Notes under the pieces: generated by a model | Told to the model about the DNA's origin: nothing | What the model saw: the letters and a program-made list of their open reading frames with translations, nothing else | Database searches by the model: none | Position numbers and translations under genes: made by a program | Source of the DNA: Eggerthellaceae bacterium | GTDB lineage: Bacteria; Actinomycetota; Coriobacteriia; Coriobacteriales; Eggerthellaceae | Reading direction: 5' to 3' | Assembly: GCA_015062605.1 (NCBI GenBank) | Contig: SUUI01000004.1 | Span: forward strand, 41,751-105,750 | Length of the DNA: 64,000 bases | Shown here: positions 32,063 to 41,258 of the stretch, piece by piece | Layout of the letters: each line of letters opens with the position of its first letter | Numbering within the stretch: position 1 is the stretch's first letter

Positions 32063-33168
32063 CGAGCGATTTCCTCCAAGCTCGCGACAATGCGCAAAAA
32101 CCGCGGATCGTCCGCAAGCACGGCGAACGCGGGATTCGCCGTTACGCTTTCTACCATGCTCTTCTTGATGAGCGCATCATCACGAGGCACACTAGCATCC
32201 ATCGTGGTCTGCTCCTCGATCCAATCCTCAAGCTTGTCGAAGTAGGCATCGCCGTGAAGCTTAAGCGGAAACTCGAGCTTTCTTAAGGCACGCTCGTAAT
32301 CCTCAAGGCAATCGAGCGCTGCCTGCGCATCTCCCTCTTTGAGATACGCCATCGCGAACGAAAGATGGATAACCCCGCAATTCAGATAAATCGATTCCAT
32401 TTCGAAGGCTTCGATGAGCGCAAGTGCGCGGGTGTGCGTTTGATCGAGCTTTTCACGATCAGCAGCATGGAGCATGCCGAGCTGCGAGAGCCGGTTCACG
32501 TCAAGCACGAGCGATTGGAAGAGCGAGCTTTGCAGCGTCTTATCGGCCGCCTCGAGCTGACCAAGCGCGGAATACGCATTCGAGAGAACAATATCCGCTC
32601 CTACATCGACCTCAACCGTATCGTGCAACAGCTCGATGACCTCTTCGGGCTTCTCCATCATGAGCAGGACGCCCGATTCGATGCCCTCTGCCTGCTTGAC
32701 ATCTGCGGACGAACTAGCGTTACGCCTTATGTGCCGGCAAATCGAGAGTGCCTCGTCTAAAAGCGCCATGCGCGCATCCATATCGGCAAGACTCGCGTGG
32801 TTGATGTAGAGACTAACGATCGAAGCAAGCAGCGGAAAGCATGAATAGTAGTCACGCACGAGCTGCTGGCATTCTGCATGCACCTCTTCGAACGGCTTTT
32901 CGGCGAACGCCGCACGCAAGCGAGCGCACTCACGCGAGATCTCCTGCTTCGACATCTGCGGCTCATAGCCGATGATCTCATCTGTCGTCACACCGAAGTA
33001 CGTAGCGATCTTGGGCAAAAGCTCGATATCCGGATAGCTTTGCCCCGTCTCCCATTTCGAGACCGATGCCTTCGTCACGCCGAGGAAGGACGCAAGGTCA
33101 TCCTGCGTGAGACGTGCCTCCTTGCGCAGCGAGAAGATGTTCTTGCCAAGGGTTATCGACGATGCCAT
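32059..33168 (-). CDS. XRE-family regulator with long helical C-terminal domain
   Basis: 369 residues from ATG 33168 (AAAGGAGCATCC upstream). Residues 1-65 are a Cro/CI helix-turn-helix: LGKNIFSLRKEARLTQDDLASFLGVTKASVSKWETGQSYPDIELLPKIATYFGVTTDEII. The remaining 300 residues are helical with TPR-like spacing (LSNAYSALGQLEAADKTLQSSL, LSFAMAYLKEGDAQAALDCLEDYERAL), as in peptide-sensing RRNPP-like or multidrug-sensing regulators. Coupled to the downstream CPBP protease gene. A signal peptide gene for it was not found nearby. Ligand unknown. Confidence 0.87.
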   Translation of the reverse strand: MASSITLGKNIFSLRKEARLTQDDLASFLGVTKASVSKWETGQSYPDIELLPKIATYFGVTTDEIIGYEPQMSKQEISRECARLRAAFAEKPFEEVHAECQQLVRDYYSCFPLLASIVSLYINHASLADMDARMALLDEALSICRHIRRNASSSADVKQAEGIESGVLLMMEKPEEVIELLHDTVEVDVGADIVLSNAYSALGQLEAADKTLQSSLFQSLVLDVNRLSQLGMLHAADREKLDQTHTRALALIEAFEMESIYLNCGVIHLSFAMAYLKEGDAQAALDCLEDYERALRKLEFPLKLHGDAYFDKLEDWIEEQTTMDASVPRDDALIKKSMVESVTANPAFAVLADDPRFLRIVASLEEIAR

Positions 33169-33309
33169 GGATGCTCCTTTTGACGTTGTGCACGCAAACG
33201 CTTCGGTAATGCGTTTCACTTCACGTATTCAGAATGCGCTGTCATCGCGCTTATGGCAAGCGATTATGCGTTGATTTTGGTAGAAAAAATCAACCAATGG
33301 TTGACTTCG

Positions 33310-33981
33310 CTACCAAATGAAGTTCGATTTGAGCATCTCGCCGTTATCAATGAGAATGTCCTCGCCCGTGATGGAGCGATTCGTCACCGTAAGGAAGTAA
33401 GCCAGATCCGCTATCTCCTCAGGCTGCGCCCACTTGCCGAGAAGCGTCTCGGCTTTAACCGCCGTATAGAGCTCATCGCTTTTCATGATGTGATCGTTGA
33501 TCGGCGTCACCACTCCGCCTGGGGAGATGCTATTCACGGTGATGCCCCGCGGCGCGAGCTGCAAAGCGAGGTTCTTCATGTAGCCGACCACGCCGGCCTT
33601 GCTGGCCACGTAACGCGGAAACTCTGCACCGTTTCGCGCAGAGGCCGATGCGATGAACAGAACCGATTTGAGCGCAGAACTGTCGATGAAGGCCCTCGTG
33701 AAACGGATGGTGCCCTCAAGGTTGACATCAATCGCCAGCGCGTCATCCTGCGTGCCGGCATTGTTGATCAGGTAATCTGGATCGGGCACACATGTCCCAT
33801 CCTGCGCTACGAGCCGAGCTTGAATCTCATCGCGGATATCGTGGATGACATGATGATAGCGCTCATTTTCGATAGCGCTATCCGCCGAGTCGAAACCGAA
33901 GACCTCGAAACCGCTTGCAAGGAACATACGCGCTATGGCCAGACCGATGCCCGAGCTTGTTCCAGAGATGATCACGTTCAT
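33310..33981 (-). CDS. Short-chain dehydrogenase/reductase (SDR)
   Basis: 223 residues. Classical SDR: nucleotide-binding SGTSSGIGLAIARMF at the N-terminus, D in FGFDSADS that could discriminate NAD from NADP, NNAG at mid-sequence, catalytic Ser in SASARNG, YVASK with catalytic Tyr and Lys, and PGGV. The sequence is short for an SDR but complete. Its start lies two bases after the stop of the VUT transporter gene, so it belongs to the transcript controlled by the preQ1 riboswitch. A role in queuosine-precursor handling is possible but not known for SDRs. Confidence 0.88.
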   Translation of the reverse strand: MNVIISGTSSGIGLAIARMFLASGFEVFGFDSADSAIENERYHHVIHDIRDEIQARLVAQDGTCVPDPDYLINNAGTQDDALAIDVNLEGTIRFTRAFIDSSALKSVLFIASASARNGAEFPRYVASKAGVVGYMKNLALQLAPRGITVNSISPGGVVTPINDHIMKSDELYTAVKAETLLGKWAQPEEIADLAYFLTVTNRSITGEDILIDNGEMLKSNFIW

Positions 33982-33983
33982 GG

Positions 33984-34898
33984 CTATTCCTCCCGCATAT
34001 CGTTAGCGAATCGCGATGCTTCCTCGAGCGCGATCTGCGTTGCATTCCCAACCCGTGCAGCCCTAATACCGGTCGCAACTCCGACATAGGCCGCATCATT
34101 GGTGGCACGCGCCGCCGCTCCAAGCGCAGCATCGCTCTCATTGTCCGCTCGCTCCGCCAAGATACCCTGTGCCATGCGGTATCCGAGCGGCGAGAATACC
34201 ACTTCGAAGAGAAGCTCCATCAAAGCGCCCGTGAGCGCGCACGTGAAGCATTGCAGAAGCGTCCATCCGAAAAAGACTTGGCTGACGAGGATGGCGAAGA
34301 CCAGATTGTCCGCAACCTGCGCCACGAAGGTCGACACATACGAACGCAATGCGAATGCACCGAAGCCCGTATCGTCGGAGAGGCGATTGCCGATGGCGGC
34401 ATTGAGGTAGTTGTTGATGAATGCGGAAACGATGAATGCAACCGAGCTACCAAGGATGATGAACCATGTGCCGCTGAACATACCGTCAAGCGAGCCATTG
34501 ATAATTGCCTCGCTCCCCTCCACGTAGCTCGCACTCCACATGCCGGGAATGATGCTCGCAACGAAGAAGATCAACGCCACCACCCAATTCGCCACGAGCG
34601 CGACAATGGACAGGAGCGTAGTCGCACGCGGACCGAAGCAGCGAGTCAGCACGTCCATCGACAAAAAGCACATCCACGAGAACAGGATCCCGCAATCGAG
34701 CGCAAGCCAATCGAGGCCTGTGTCGATGCTCTTGTTTGCCAAAAGGTTCATGCCCACGATGGAAAGGATCATCATGGCCACGATGAGCGGCGGGGTATTT
34801 CGCAAGAGATAGCGGAAATCGGAAACGACGGAAGGTTTTTTAAAACCCCCGGTCTCATGTGCGGCAGAGCCTAAAGCCGCAAGGCTGAATGAAAGCAT
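33984..34898 (-). CDS. VUT family queuosine-precursor transporter (YhhQ-like)
   Basis: 304 residues from ATG 34898. Six or so membrane segments between 30 and 245. VUT/YhhQ features: SMDVLTRCFGPRATTLLSIVALVANW, the region AFIVSAFINNYLNAAIGNRL, and SYVSTFVAQVADNLVFAILV, with the conserved Asp and Asn typical of the family that imports queuine/preQ0/preQ1-type bases. The N- and C-terminal ends (about 25 and 60 residues) are soluble; the C-terminal Ala-rich tail is longer than in YhhQ. The preQ1-like riboswitch just upstream supports this role strongly. Co-transcribed with the SDR. Confidence 0.85.
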   Translation of the reverse strand: MLSFSLAALGSAAHETGGFKKPSVVSDFRYLLRNTPPLIVAMMILSIVGMNLLANKSIDTGLDWLALDCGILFSWMCFLSMDVLTRCFGPRATTLLSIVALVANWVVALIFFVASIIPGMWSASYVEGSEAIINGSLDGMFSGTWFIILGSSVAFIVSAFINNYLNAAIGNRLSDDTGFGAFALRSYVSTFVAQVADNLVFAILVSQVFFGWTLLQCFTCALTGALMELLFEVVFSPLGYRMAQGILAERADNESDAALGAAARATNDAAYVGVATGIRAARVGNATQIALEEASRFANDMREE

Positions 34899-34906
34899 GA
34901 ATGAAA

Positions 34907-34943
34907 CTCCTTGTTTTTTAGAGGTGGTTATCAAGAGACACCT
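34907..34943 (-). promoter_or_regulatory. Probable preQ1-I riboswitch
   Basis: Minus-strand order: stem AGGTG (34943-34939), loop TCTCTTGATAAC, stem CACCT, then CTAAAAAACAAGGAG. CTTG in the loop can pair with CAAG in the tail to form the H-type pseudoknot. Stem, A-rich strand and tail match the preQ1-I layout. The tail CAAGGAG is also the ribosome binding site of the VUT gene eight bases before its ATG, so ligand binding should block translation. Matched from memory of the family, not by a covariance model. Confidence 0.75.
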
Positions 34944-34971
34944 GTTATTCAATTGCCCACGCATGATAGCA

Positions 34972-35002
34972 CATAAGGCAGGTATCGGATACCTGCCTTA
35001 TG
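34972..35002. terminator. Hairpin with AAGGCAGGTA stem (copy 3)
   Basis: Perfect 14-bp stem CATAAGGCAGGTAT with loop CGG, between cydB and the riboswitch. No T run follows on the minus strand, so termination is uncertain. Same core as the hairpins at 25514 and 31011. Confidence 0.6.
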
Positions 35003-35035
35003 CGAAGGGCATCGTGTTTACCGAAAGCGTTGAAG

Positions 35036-36049
35036 CTACTCGATTCTCCCCCTGAATGCACGGTACACGATGACATGGTAAATCAGCACGAGCGGCACGC
35101 CGATGCACGCGATGATCGTCATGGCGAGAAGAGCCGTATCGCTCGAGGCAGCATTGGCGATCGTAATCGAATACGCAGGGTTGATTGCGGGAATGATATT
35201 CGGGAACAAGCTCGCAAAAGTCATGCCCACGAGTCCTACGCAGCCCACACCAGCCGAAACGATACCGAACACATCGCGCTTAGGATCGTCCATTCCACAC
35301 GCGATCACGCCAACATCGCCGATGATGAAGATCACGGCGAAGATGACGGCAAGCACGTTGACGGACAGGGTCCCATTGGAATTCGGCAGCACTGCGACGA
35401 AGAAGATGATAGCCGCCACAACGAACACAACCAAATCGATGGCAGCGAACAGCCTGCGCAGGCGACTGGCCTTTCCGCGCAGCGCTTCGCCGAGCGGAGC
35501 TTTCAAGGCAAGCCATGCCGCGCCTTGGGTGAGCATATGGACGAGCCCGAGCACGCCACAGATAAGCGCGAACGGATTGAGCAGCGCAAGGAATGTACCT
35601 GTATAGTCACCATGCGCATTGAGCGGCAGACCCTCGATGACGTTGCCGACCGCGACGCCGAACAAAAGCGCAGGGAGCAGGCTGCCTACGAAGAAGCACA
35701 CGTCCCACAGTTTCTCGTGTCCAGGCTCATGCGAGCGATACTCGACCGAAATCGCACGGATGATCAAGCCGAACAAGACGAGCATGATCGCCAGGTAGAA
35801 GCCCGAGAAGCTCGTCGCGTACGCAGGCGCGAATGCTGCGAACAACGCCCCGCCTGCCGTAAGCAGCCATACCTCGTTTCCATCCCAAATCGGTCCGACG
35901 GAGTCGCGCATGATGCGCTTTTCCCTCTCGTTTTTCCCGAGGAATGGATAGAGGACACCGACTCCTAAATCGAATCCATCGAGAGCGAAGTACCCGATGA
36001 TGAGCACGGCGATCAGGATGAACCAAAGGATTCCGAAACCAGTCATCAC
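35036..36049 (-). CDS. cydB: Cytochrome bd ubiquinol oxidase subunit II
   Basis: 337 residues with eight hydrophobic segments. N-terminal block GYFALDGFDLGVGVLYPFLG and VGPIWDGNEVWLL are hallmarks of CydB, as is ISVEYRSHEP. It pairs with CydA in the inner membrane to form the high-affinity oxygen-reducing bd oxidase, which strict anaerobes use to remove traces of oxygen. The start codon overlaps the cydA stop (ATGA), so the two are coupled. Ends in a short polar tail at the AAGGCAGGTA hairpin. Confidence 0.96.
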   Translation of the reverse strand: MMTGFGILWFILIAVLIIGYFALDGFDLGVGVLYPFLGKNEREKRIMRDSVGPIWDGNEVWLLTAGGALFAAFAPAYATSFSGFYLAIMLVLFGLIIRAISVEYRSHEPGHEKLWDVCFFVGSLLPALLFGVAVGNVIEGLPLNAHGDYTGTFLALLNPFALICGVLGLVHMLTQGAAWLALKAPLGEALRGKASRLRRLFAAIDLVVFVVAAIIFFVAVLPNSNGTLSVNVLAVIFAVIFIIGDVGVIACGMDDPKRDVFGIVSAGVGCVGLVGMTFASLFPNIIPAINPAYSITIANAASSDTALLAMTIIACIGVPLVLIYHVIVYRAFRGRIE

Positions 36050-37422
36050 TCAAGCACCCCCTCTCCCTCAAAGGAAACAGGTGCATCTGCCACCATGTAT
36101 TTCTCAGGACCTTCTTTCACAGCACGAGTGAAGGTCTTCCACCAGATGACGTAGATGACCGTATAAATCACAAGGAAAAGGATGAGTGTAATGATAAGCA
36201 TCCACGGATCGACCGAAAGAGAGATCGCATCCGCCGTCTTAAGTTCACCATAGACGATCCACGGCTGACGACCGAGCTCGGCAGTAAGCCAACCCATTTG
36301 TATAGCTACGATGGCCGCAACGGGGCCTATAAGAATGATGCGCAAGGGCCATTTCTTTCCCGCGAACATACCGCGCCAAACTGCAAGGCCTAGCAAGACA
36401 ACGATCGCGAGCACACCGATCAAGGCAACCATGAGGTGATACACTTGGAATATCGCATTGATGCCGCCAGGCACCTCGTCAGCCGGAAAGTCATTCAAAC
36501 CTGGATACTGCGTATCGAAATCCCATGAAGCCAGAAACGATGTGAAGCCGGGAATCGAAATCGCATGTAGTTCTTGCCCCTTTTCATCAACCCATCCTAT
36601 GAGAGACAGATCGGCTGCTTGGGTTTCGAACTGGCCCTCCATGGCCGCAAGTTTGGCAGGTTGTTCTTCCGCAACCACAACCGCCTGCATATGAGCCGCA
36701 GGGAGCATCAGGATGCCCGTGATGAGACCCGCGATGGCACCGATCTTGATGAGCTTATCAGCAGCCTTTCCGTCGCGACCCTTCAGCTTATAGTAGGCAC
36801 CCACGGCCAGACACGTCAACGCACCTGTGATGAACAGCGCCAGTAGCACATGAGCATAGCGTTGCAACGTGGACGGGTTGAACGCTGCCTCAAAGAAGCT
36901 CGTGAGCACCGCTTTGGCCGCTGAACCCGTGCCGATCACTTCGTAGCCAGCTGGCGTTTGCATCCATGAGTTCGCGATGATGATCCACAGCGCCGAAAGG
37001 CAGGAGCCAAGCCACACCAGCCAGGCACTCACTAAATAGAACTTCGACGAGACCTTGCCTTTGCCGAACAACAACACGCCCAGAAACACCGACTCGAGGA
37101 AGAAGGCGAACAGCGCCTCAGCTGCCAGGGGAGCTCCGAAGATATCTCCCACAAACCTCGAATAATCCGCCCAATTCGTACCAAACGAGAATTCGAGGGT
37201 GATACCCGTCGCCACACCGACGACAAAGGTCCCCGCGAACAAACGTAGCCAGAACCGAGCGAGTGCCTCATCATGAGCGTCTTTCGTCTTGAAGGCCTTA
37301 GTTTGCAGTATCGCGAGAATCATACCGAAGCCGATGGAGAGCGGAACGAACATGTAGTGATATATCGCCGTTCCTGCAAACTGAAGCCTCGCCAAAAAGG
37401 TGGCATCGAATAGGACGTCCAT
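36046..37422 (-). CDS. cydA: Cytochrome bd ubiquinol oxidase subunit I
   Basis: 458 residues from ATG 37422, which follows GGGAGGAGGTGCTC; the GTG two codons upstream lies inside that ribosome binding site. CydA features: RLQFAGTAIYHYMFVPLSIGFGM with the haem b595 ligand His near residue 19, the GRQPW motif, and a short quinol loop. It binds haems b558, b595 and d and oxidises menaquinol while reducing oxygen to water. It is followed by cydB and is divergent from cydDC across a 229-base gap, so all four cyd genes lie together. Confidence 0.95.
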   Translation of the reverse strand: MDVLFDATFLARLQFAGTAIYHYMFVPLSIGFGMILAILQTKAFKTKDAHDEALARFWLRLFAGTFVVGVATGITLEFSFGTNWADYSRFVGDIFGAPLAAEALFAFFLESVFLGVLLFGKGKVSSKFYLVSAWLVWLGSCLSALWIIIANSWMQTPAGYEVIGTGSAAKAVLTSFFEAAFNPSTLQRYAHVLLALFITGALTCLAVGAYYKLKGRDGKAADKLIKIGAIAGLITGILMLPAAHMQAVVVAEEQPAKLAAMEGQFETQAADLSLIGWVDEKGQELHAISIPGFTSFLASWDFDTQYPGLNDFPADEVPGGINAIFQVYHLMVALIGVLAIVVLLGLAVWRGMFAGKKWPLRIILIGPVAAIVAIQMGWLTAELGRQPWIVYGELKTADAISLSVDPWMLIITLILFLVIYTVIYVIWWKTFTRAVKEGPEKYMVADAPVSFEGEGVLE

Positions 37423-37651
37423 GAGCACCTCCTCCCTTTTATACGCACGAACAACGCCCTGGATGGGTCTTGCATTCCATGCCCGCTATTGCACGAAGCA
37501 CAGCCACTGAACACGAAAGGCATCCCTCGTCCAAAGCAAGCAGGTCCACGACGCAAACGATGTCTGCTCTACCCAACTCATTGCATTTATAATAGCAGGA
37601 TATAGACCTGCAAAATACGGGAACATGTCCAAGAAATGAGTTTGCCGAAGC
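37423..37651. promoter_or_regulatory. Divergent cydAB/cydDC promoter region
   Basis: TATAAT at 37588-37593 is a good -10 box for rightward cydDC; the -35 position (TGCTCT) is poor, so an activator may be needed. A small inverted repeat GCAGG...CCTGC at 37595-37611 lies at the likely transcript start. No redox-regulator palindrome (Rex- or FNR-like) was convincing. Confidence 0.45.
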
Positions 37652-39409
37652 ATGCAATTGCTCGATAATCAGATACTGGAATTTGACGGAAGCAAGCGCG
37701 TGCTCGTATTGCTTATCGCATCAGGCGTGGCGGATGCCGCAGCGATATTCGGACAGGCCATCGGGTTGGCATCTGCTATTACAAATGTCTGGTACGGAGC
37801 TCAAATCGCAGACCAATGGCTATACCTTGCTATCTTCCTTGTCTGTTATGTTGCGCGCCAGATCATTGCGACGGCACGGTCCTCGGCCATGGAACGGTTC
37901 TCGCAGCGCATCGGCACCGATTTGCGCCGCAGCCTGACCGAACATGCCTTCGATCAGGGCCAGGCGTTCGTGTCGCGTTTCGGCAGCGGTGCGGTAACCA
38001 CGACGCTTATCGAGGGCGTCACGCAGGTTGAAAACTATCTCTTGCTCATCTTACCCAAGGTTGCTGACCTGTTCGCCATTCCGATTGCGCTCGCGGTGGC
38101 GCTATTTGCGCTCGACTGGGTCAGCGGCATCATCGCGCTTGCCATGCTTCCCTTCATCATGCTGTATATGCGCTTTTTGGGACTTAACGCGAAGATGGCA
38201 GCCGAAGCACAGCACGACCGCTACGAAAAGATGGCAAATCATTTCTCGGATACGCTGCGCGGCATCTCGACACTGAAGTTCTTCGGCGTAAGCAAGTCAT
38301 ATGCCGAAAAGGTCTACGACATCAGCGAACGATTCCGCAAAGCAACCATCAAGACCATCAGGGTCGCAACGCTATCAAGCTTGGTCATCGACCTATTTCG
38401 CACCTTCGCACTCGCCGCAATCGCCATCATGCTGGGCTTCCGACTTATGGATGGTTCAGTTGCGCTCATGCCTGCGCTCGCCGTGCTTATCATCGTGCCC
38501 GAGTTCTTCGGAGCGGTCCGCCGGTTCTCGACCGATTTCCACGCATCGCTCGATGGGAAGAATCAGCTCGCAACCATCATGGTGATGCTGAACAGCTCTT
38601 CCGACAACATGCCAAAAATGCCAAAACAGGCTACTGAAACCTTGCCTTGGAATATGAACAGCCAGTTGGAATTGTGCGGCATCGGGCTTTCGCATGCAGA
38701 AGAAAATGATGCGCTGCACCACGTACTCACGAACGTCAACGCAAGGGCACGCGGCTTTGCGCGCATCGGCATCGTGGGAGCAAGCGGTGCGGGCAAGTCG
38801 ACGCTCGCACAGATGCTCGCTGGCTTCTCGGACCCCGAATGCGGCTCGATCAAACTGAATGACAGGGATGTTTCAACCTTGCATGCGGATGAATGGTGCA
38901 AGCATGTGGCGTTCATCCCGCAAAACCCGTACATATTCCATGCGTCGCTTGCTGATAACTTGCGTTTTTACGCACCGAACGCCACCGACGAAGCGCTTGC
39001 GCGAGCTATCGACGCCATGCAGCTCGGTGAGCTGATCAACGAGCTCCCCTACGGCCTTGATACCGTCATCGGCCAGGGTGAGCGCCCACTTTCCGGAGGA
39101 CAGGCGCAACGCATCGCGCTCGCACGGGCATTCCTCGACGAATCACGAACGATCGTTGTATTCGATGAACCGACCGCGCACCTCGATATCGAAACCGAAT
39201 ACGCACTCAAGCAACCAATGCTGAACCTCATGCACGGCAAACTCGTGTTCTTCGCAACGCATCGTCTCCACTGGATGGCAGACATGGACGAGATCTGGGT
39301 ACTCGACGGCGGCACTATCGCCGAACATGGAACGCTTGATGAGCTTCTTACCCGCGAAGGCGCATACCGCAAATTATCTGCCCAATTGCGTGGAGGTGAG
39401 TCCGTATGA
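37652..39409 (+). CDS. cydD: ABC transporter CydD (thiol exporter for cytochrome bd assembly)
   Basis: 585 residues: six-helix ABC membrane domain (1-320) and C-terminal ATPase with Walker A GASGAGKSTLA, Q-loop FIPQNPYIF, signature LSGGQAQRIALARAF, Walker B TIVVFDEPTAH and the H-loop ATHRLHWM. CydDC exports cysteine/glutathione-type thiols and is needed to assemble cytochrome bd, encoded next door. Its stop overlaps the cydC start (ATGA). The ribosome binding site ahead of ATG 37652 is weak (GCCGAAG). Confidence 0.93.
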   Translation: MQLLDNQILEFDGSKRVLVLLIASGVADAAAIFGQAIGLASAITNVWYGAQIADQWLYLAIFLVCYVARQIIATARSSAMERFSQRIGTDLRRSLTEHAFDQGQAFVSRFGSGAVTTTLIEGVTQVENYLLLILPKVADLFAIPIALAVALFALDWVSGIIALAMLPFIMLYMRFLGLNAKMAAEAQHDRYEKMANHFSDTLRGISTLKFFGVSKSYAEKVYDISERFRKATIKTIRVATLSSLVIDLFRTFALAAIAIMLGFRLMDGSVALMPALAVLIIVPEFFGAVRRFSTDFHASLDGKNQLATIMVMLNSSSDNMPKMPKQATETLPWNMNSQLELCGIGLSHAEENDALHHVLTNVNARARGFARIGIVGASGAGKSTLAQMLAGFSDPECGSIKLNDRDVSTLHADEWCKHVAFIPQNPYIFHASLADNLRFYAPNATDEALARAIDAMQLGELINELPYGLDTVIGQGERPLSGGQAQRIALARAFLDESRTIVVFDEPTAHLDIETEYALKQPMLNLMHGKLVFFATHRLHWMADMDEIWVLDGGTIAEHGTLDELLTREGAYRKLSAQLRGGESV

Positions 39410-41241
39410 CGCGCCCATTCTCCTCCACCATTGAAAGCGTCCGTCAGACCCTCGCACGCGATAGGTGGGTCAAACCCTATTTCAAATTGTATCGAAAGGC
39501 GCTCATCGTCTCGCTTTTGCTCGGCATCCTCGCTATGGTGTTCGCCAGTGCTCTCATGTTCACATCGGGATATCTCATCTCGCTTTCTGCTGAGCGTCCC
39601 GAAATCGGCGTCTGGGCATTGTTCATCCCGCTCGCATTCGTGCAGATCTTCGGAATCGGCAAGCCGTTCTTAAGCTTCTTCGAGCGCTTGGAAAGCCACG
39701 ACTGGATCTTGCATATGACGAGCAAGCTGAGGTTGCGCCTCTACCTCTCGGTTGAGAAAGATGCGGCGTTCTGGAGCCTCACGAAACGTCTCGGCGATAC
39801 GCTCGGCCTGCTTTCGGAAGATACTGACCATCTTCAGAACCTGTATCTGCGCACCATCTTCCCCACCATCATTGCCACCGCAATCTGGTTCATCGTCACG
39901 ATCGCGCTTGGCATTATCTCGCCTTTGGTCGGACTTTGCACCTTCATCATCATCGGCATCTACACCATCGCACTGCCCATCCTGTCCGTCTGCATCAATG
40001 GCGCGCACCAACAGCGCATCAAATCGCACACAAACGAGCTGTACGCCGATGTCTACGATAACGTGCTGGGCATTGCCGACTGGACATTCTCGGGACGCAA
40101 GGACGAGTTCACCCGTCGCGTCTTGGATGCCCATGAAGCGATTCATCGGGAAGCGCACGCGATACACGCATTCAGCAGGAAGCGCGACTTCGCAGGTCAG
40201 ACGTTATTCGCGCTCTTCGTGATAGGAATGTGCATTTGGGCAAGCTATCACTTCGCTTCTGTTGCTCAAGCTCCTGCCGCCATTGGCGTTCTCGATCGCC
40301 CTGCGGATTGGGTTGCTGCCTTCGTGCTCGGTCTGTTCCCGCTGCTTGAGGCATTCGTACCGCTCTCGGATGCCGCTACGCAAGGTTTCTCGCGCATCGA
40401 TTCCATTAAGCGCCTCAACGAGCTCGACAGTGTGCCAGCCATCCACGATGAGCCATCTAGCGATGCGCAATCAACGGCAGACGAACACACAGGAAACTGC
40501 AGAGAGAATGCCAAATATGCTCAGATCGAACTCAAAGACGTCTCGTTCTCGCACGATGGAAAGCCCGTTCTCGATTCGATTACTTTAAGAATCGATCCAA
40601 GCGAGAAGCTCGCCATCCTCGGACCGAGCGGAGCGGGCAAGTCAACGCTTGCCTCGCTTCTACGCGGAGACCTTACACCCACATCGGGTGACATAAGCGT
40701 TAACGGGGAAAACCCTGCGATGCTCGCAGATGATATTGCAAATCGCATCGGCATTATCCAGCAAGAAACCTACCTGTTCAATGCAACACTCCTCGGCAAT
40801 CTACGCCTTGGCGATTCGTCGATTACGCACGAACAAGCTCAAGAAGCGCTTATCGCGGTGGGCCTCGCAGAACTCTTAAACAGACTCCCGAAAGGCCTTG
40901 ACACGATGGTTGACGAGGCAGGATGGCGTTTCTCCGGTGGAGAGAGGCACCGCATCGCCATCGCTCGAGTCTTGCTAAGGCAGACGCCGGTCATAATCCT
41001 CGACGAACCGATGGTCGGCCTCGATCCGCAAACAGAGCACGACCTGCTCTCCACCATCTTCGAGGTGTTCGCCGACCGCACCGTCATTATGATTACGCAT
41101 CATCTGCTCGACATCGACCGATTCGACAAGGTCATCTTCATCGAGCAAGGCACCATCGCCTTGGAAGGATCCCCTGCAAATCTCGCGCAAACGAACAGTC
41201 GATTCCGCAAACTGCTTGCTTTCGATCAGGGTGTATCATAG
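39406..41241 (+). CDS. cydC: ABC transporter CydC
   Basis: 611 residues. Membrane domain with six helices (about 30-335), then an ATPase domain: Walker A GPSGAGKSTLA, QQETYLF, signature FSGGERHRIAIARVLL, Walker B VIILDEPMVGLD, and H-loop MITHHLLD. The linker between the halves is Asp/Thr-rich (SSDAQSTADEHTGNCREN). Partner of CydD in the heterodimeric exporter. Own ribosome binding site GGAGGTGAG inside cydD. The signature motif (FSGGE) and Walker residues are intact, so both halves of the heterodimer should hydrolyse ATP. Confidence 0.93.
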   Translation: MTRPFSSTIESVRQTLARDRWVKPYFKLYRKALIVSLLLGILAMVFASALMFTSGYLISLSAERPEIGVWALFIPLAFVQIFGIGKPFLSFFERLESHDWILHMTSKLRLRLYLSVEKDAAFWSLTKRLGDTLGLLSEDTDHLQNLYLRTIFPTIIATAIWFIVTIALGIISPLVGLCTFIIIGIYTIALPILSVCINGAHQQRIKSHTNELYADVYDNVLGIADWTFSGRKDEFTRRVLDAHEAIHREAHAIHAFSRKRDFAGQTLFALFVIGMCIWASYHFASVAQAPAAIGVLDRPADWVAAFVLGLFPLLEAFVPLSDAATQGFSRIDSIKRLNELDSVPAIHDEPSSDAQSTADEHTGNCRENAKYAQIELKDVSFSHDGKPVLDSITLRIDPSEKLAILGPSGAGKSTLASLLRGDLTPTSGDISVNGENPAMLADDIANRIGIIQQETYLFNATLLGNLRLGDSSITHEQAQEALIAVGLAELLNRLPKGLDTMVDEAGWRFSGGERHRIAIARVLLRQTPVIILDEPMVGLDPQTEHDLLSTIFEVFADRTVIMITHHLLDIDRFDKVIFIEQGTIALEGSPANLAQTNSRFRKLLAFDQGVS

Positions 41242-41258
41242 GAACGTAGGAGGTCATT

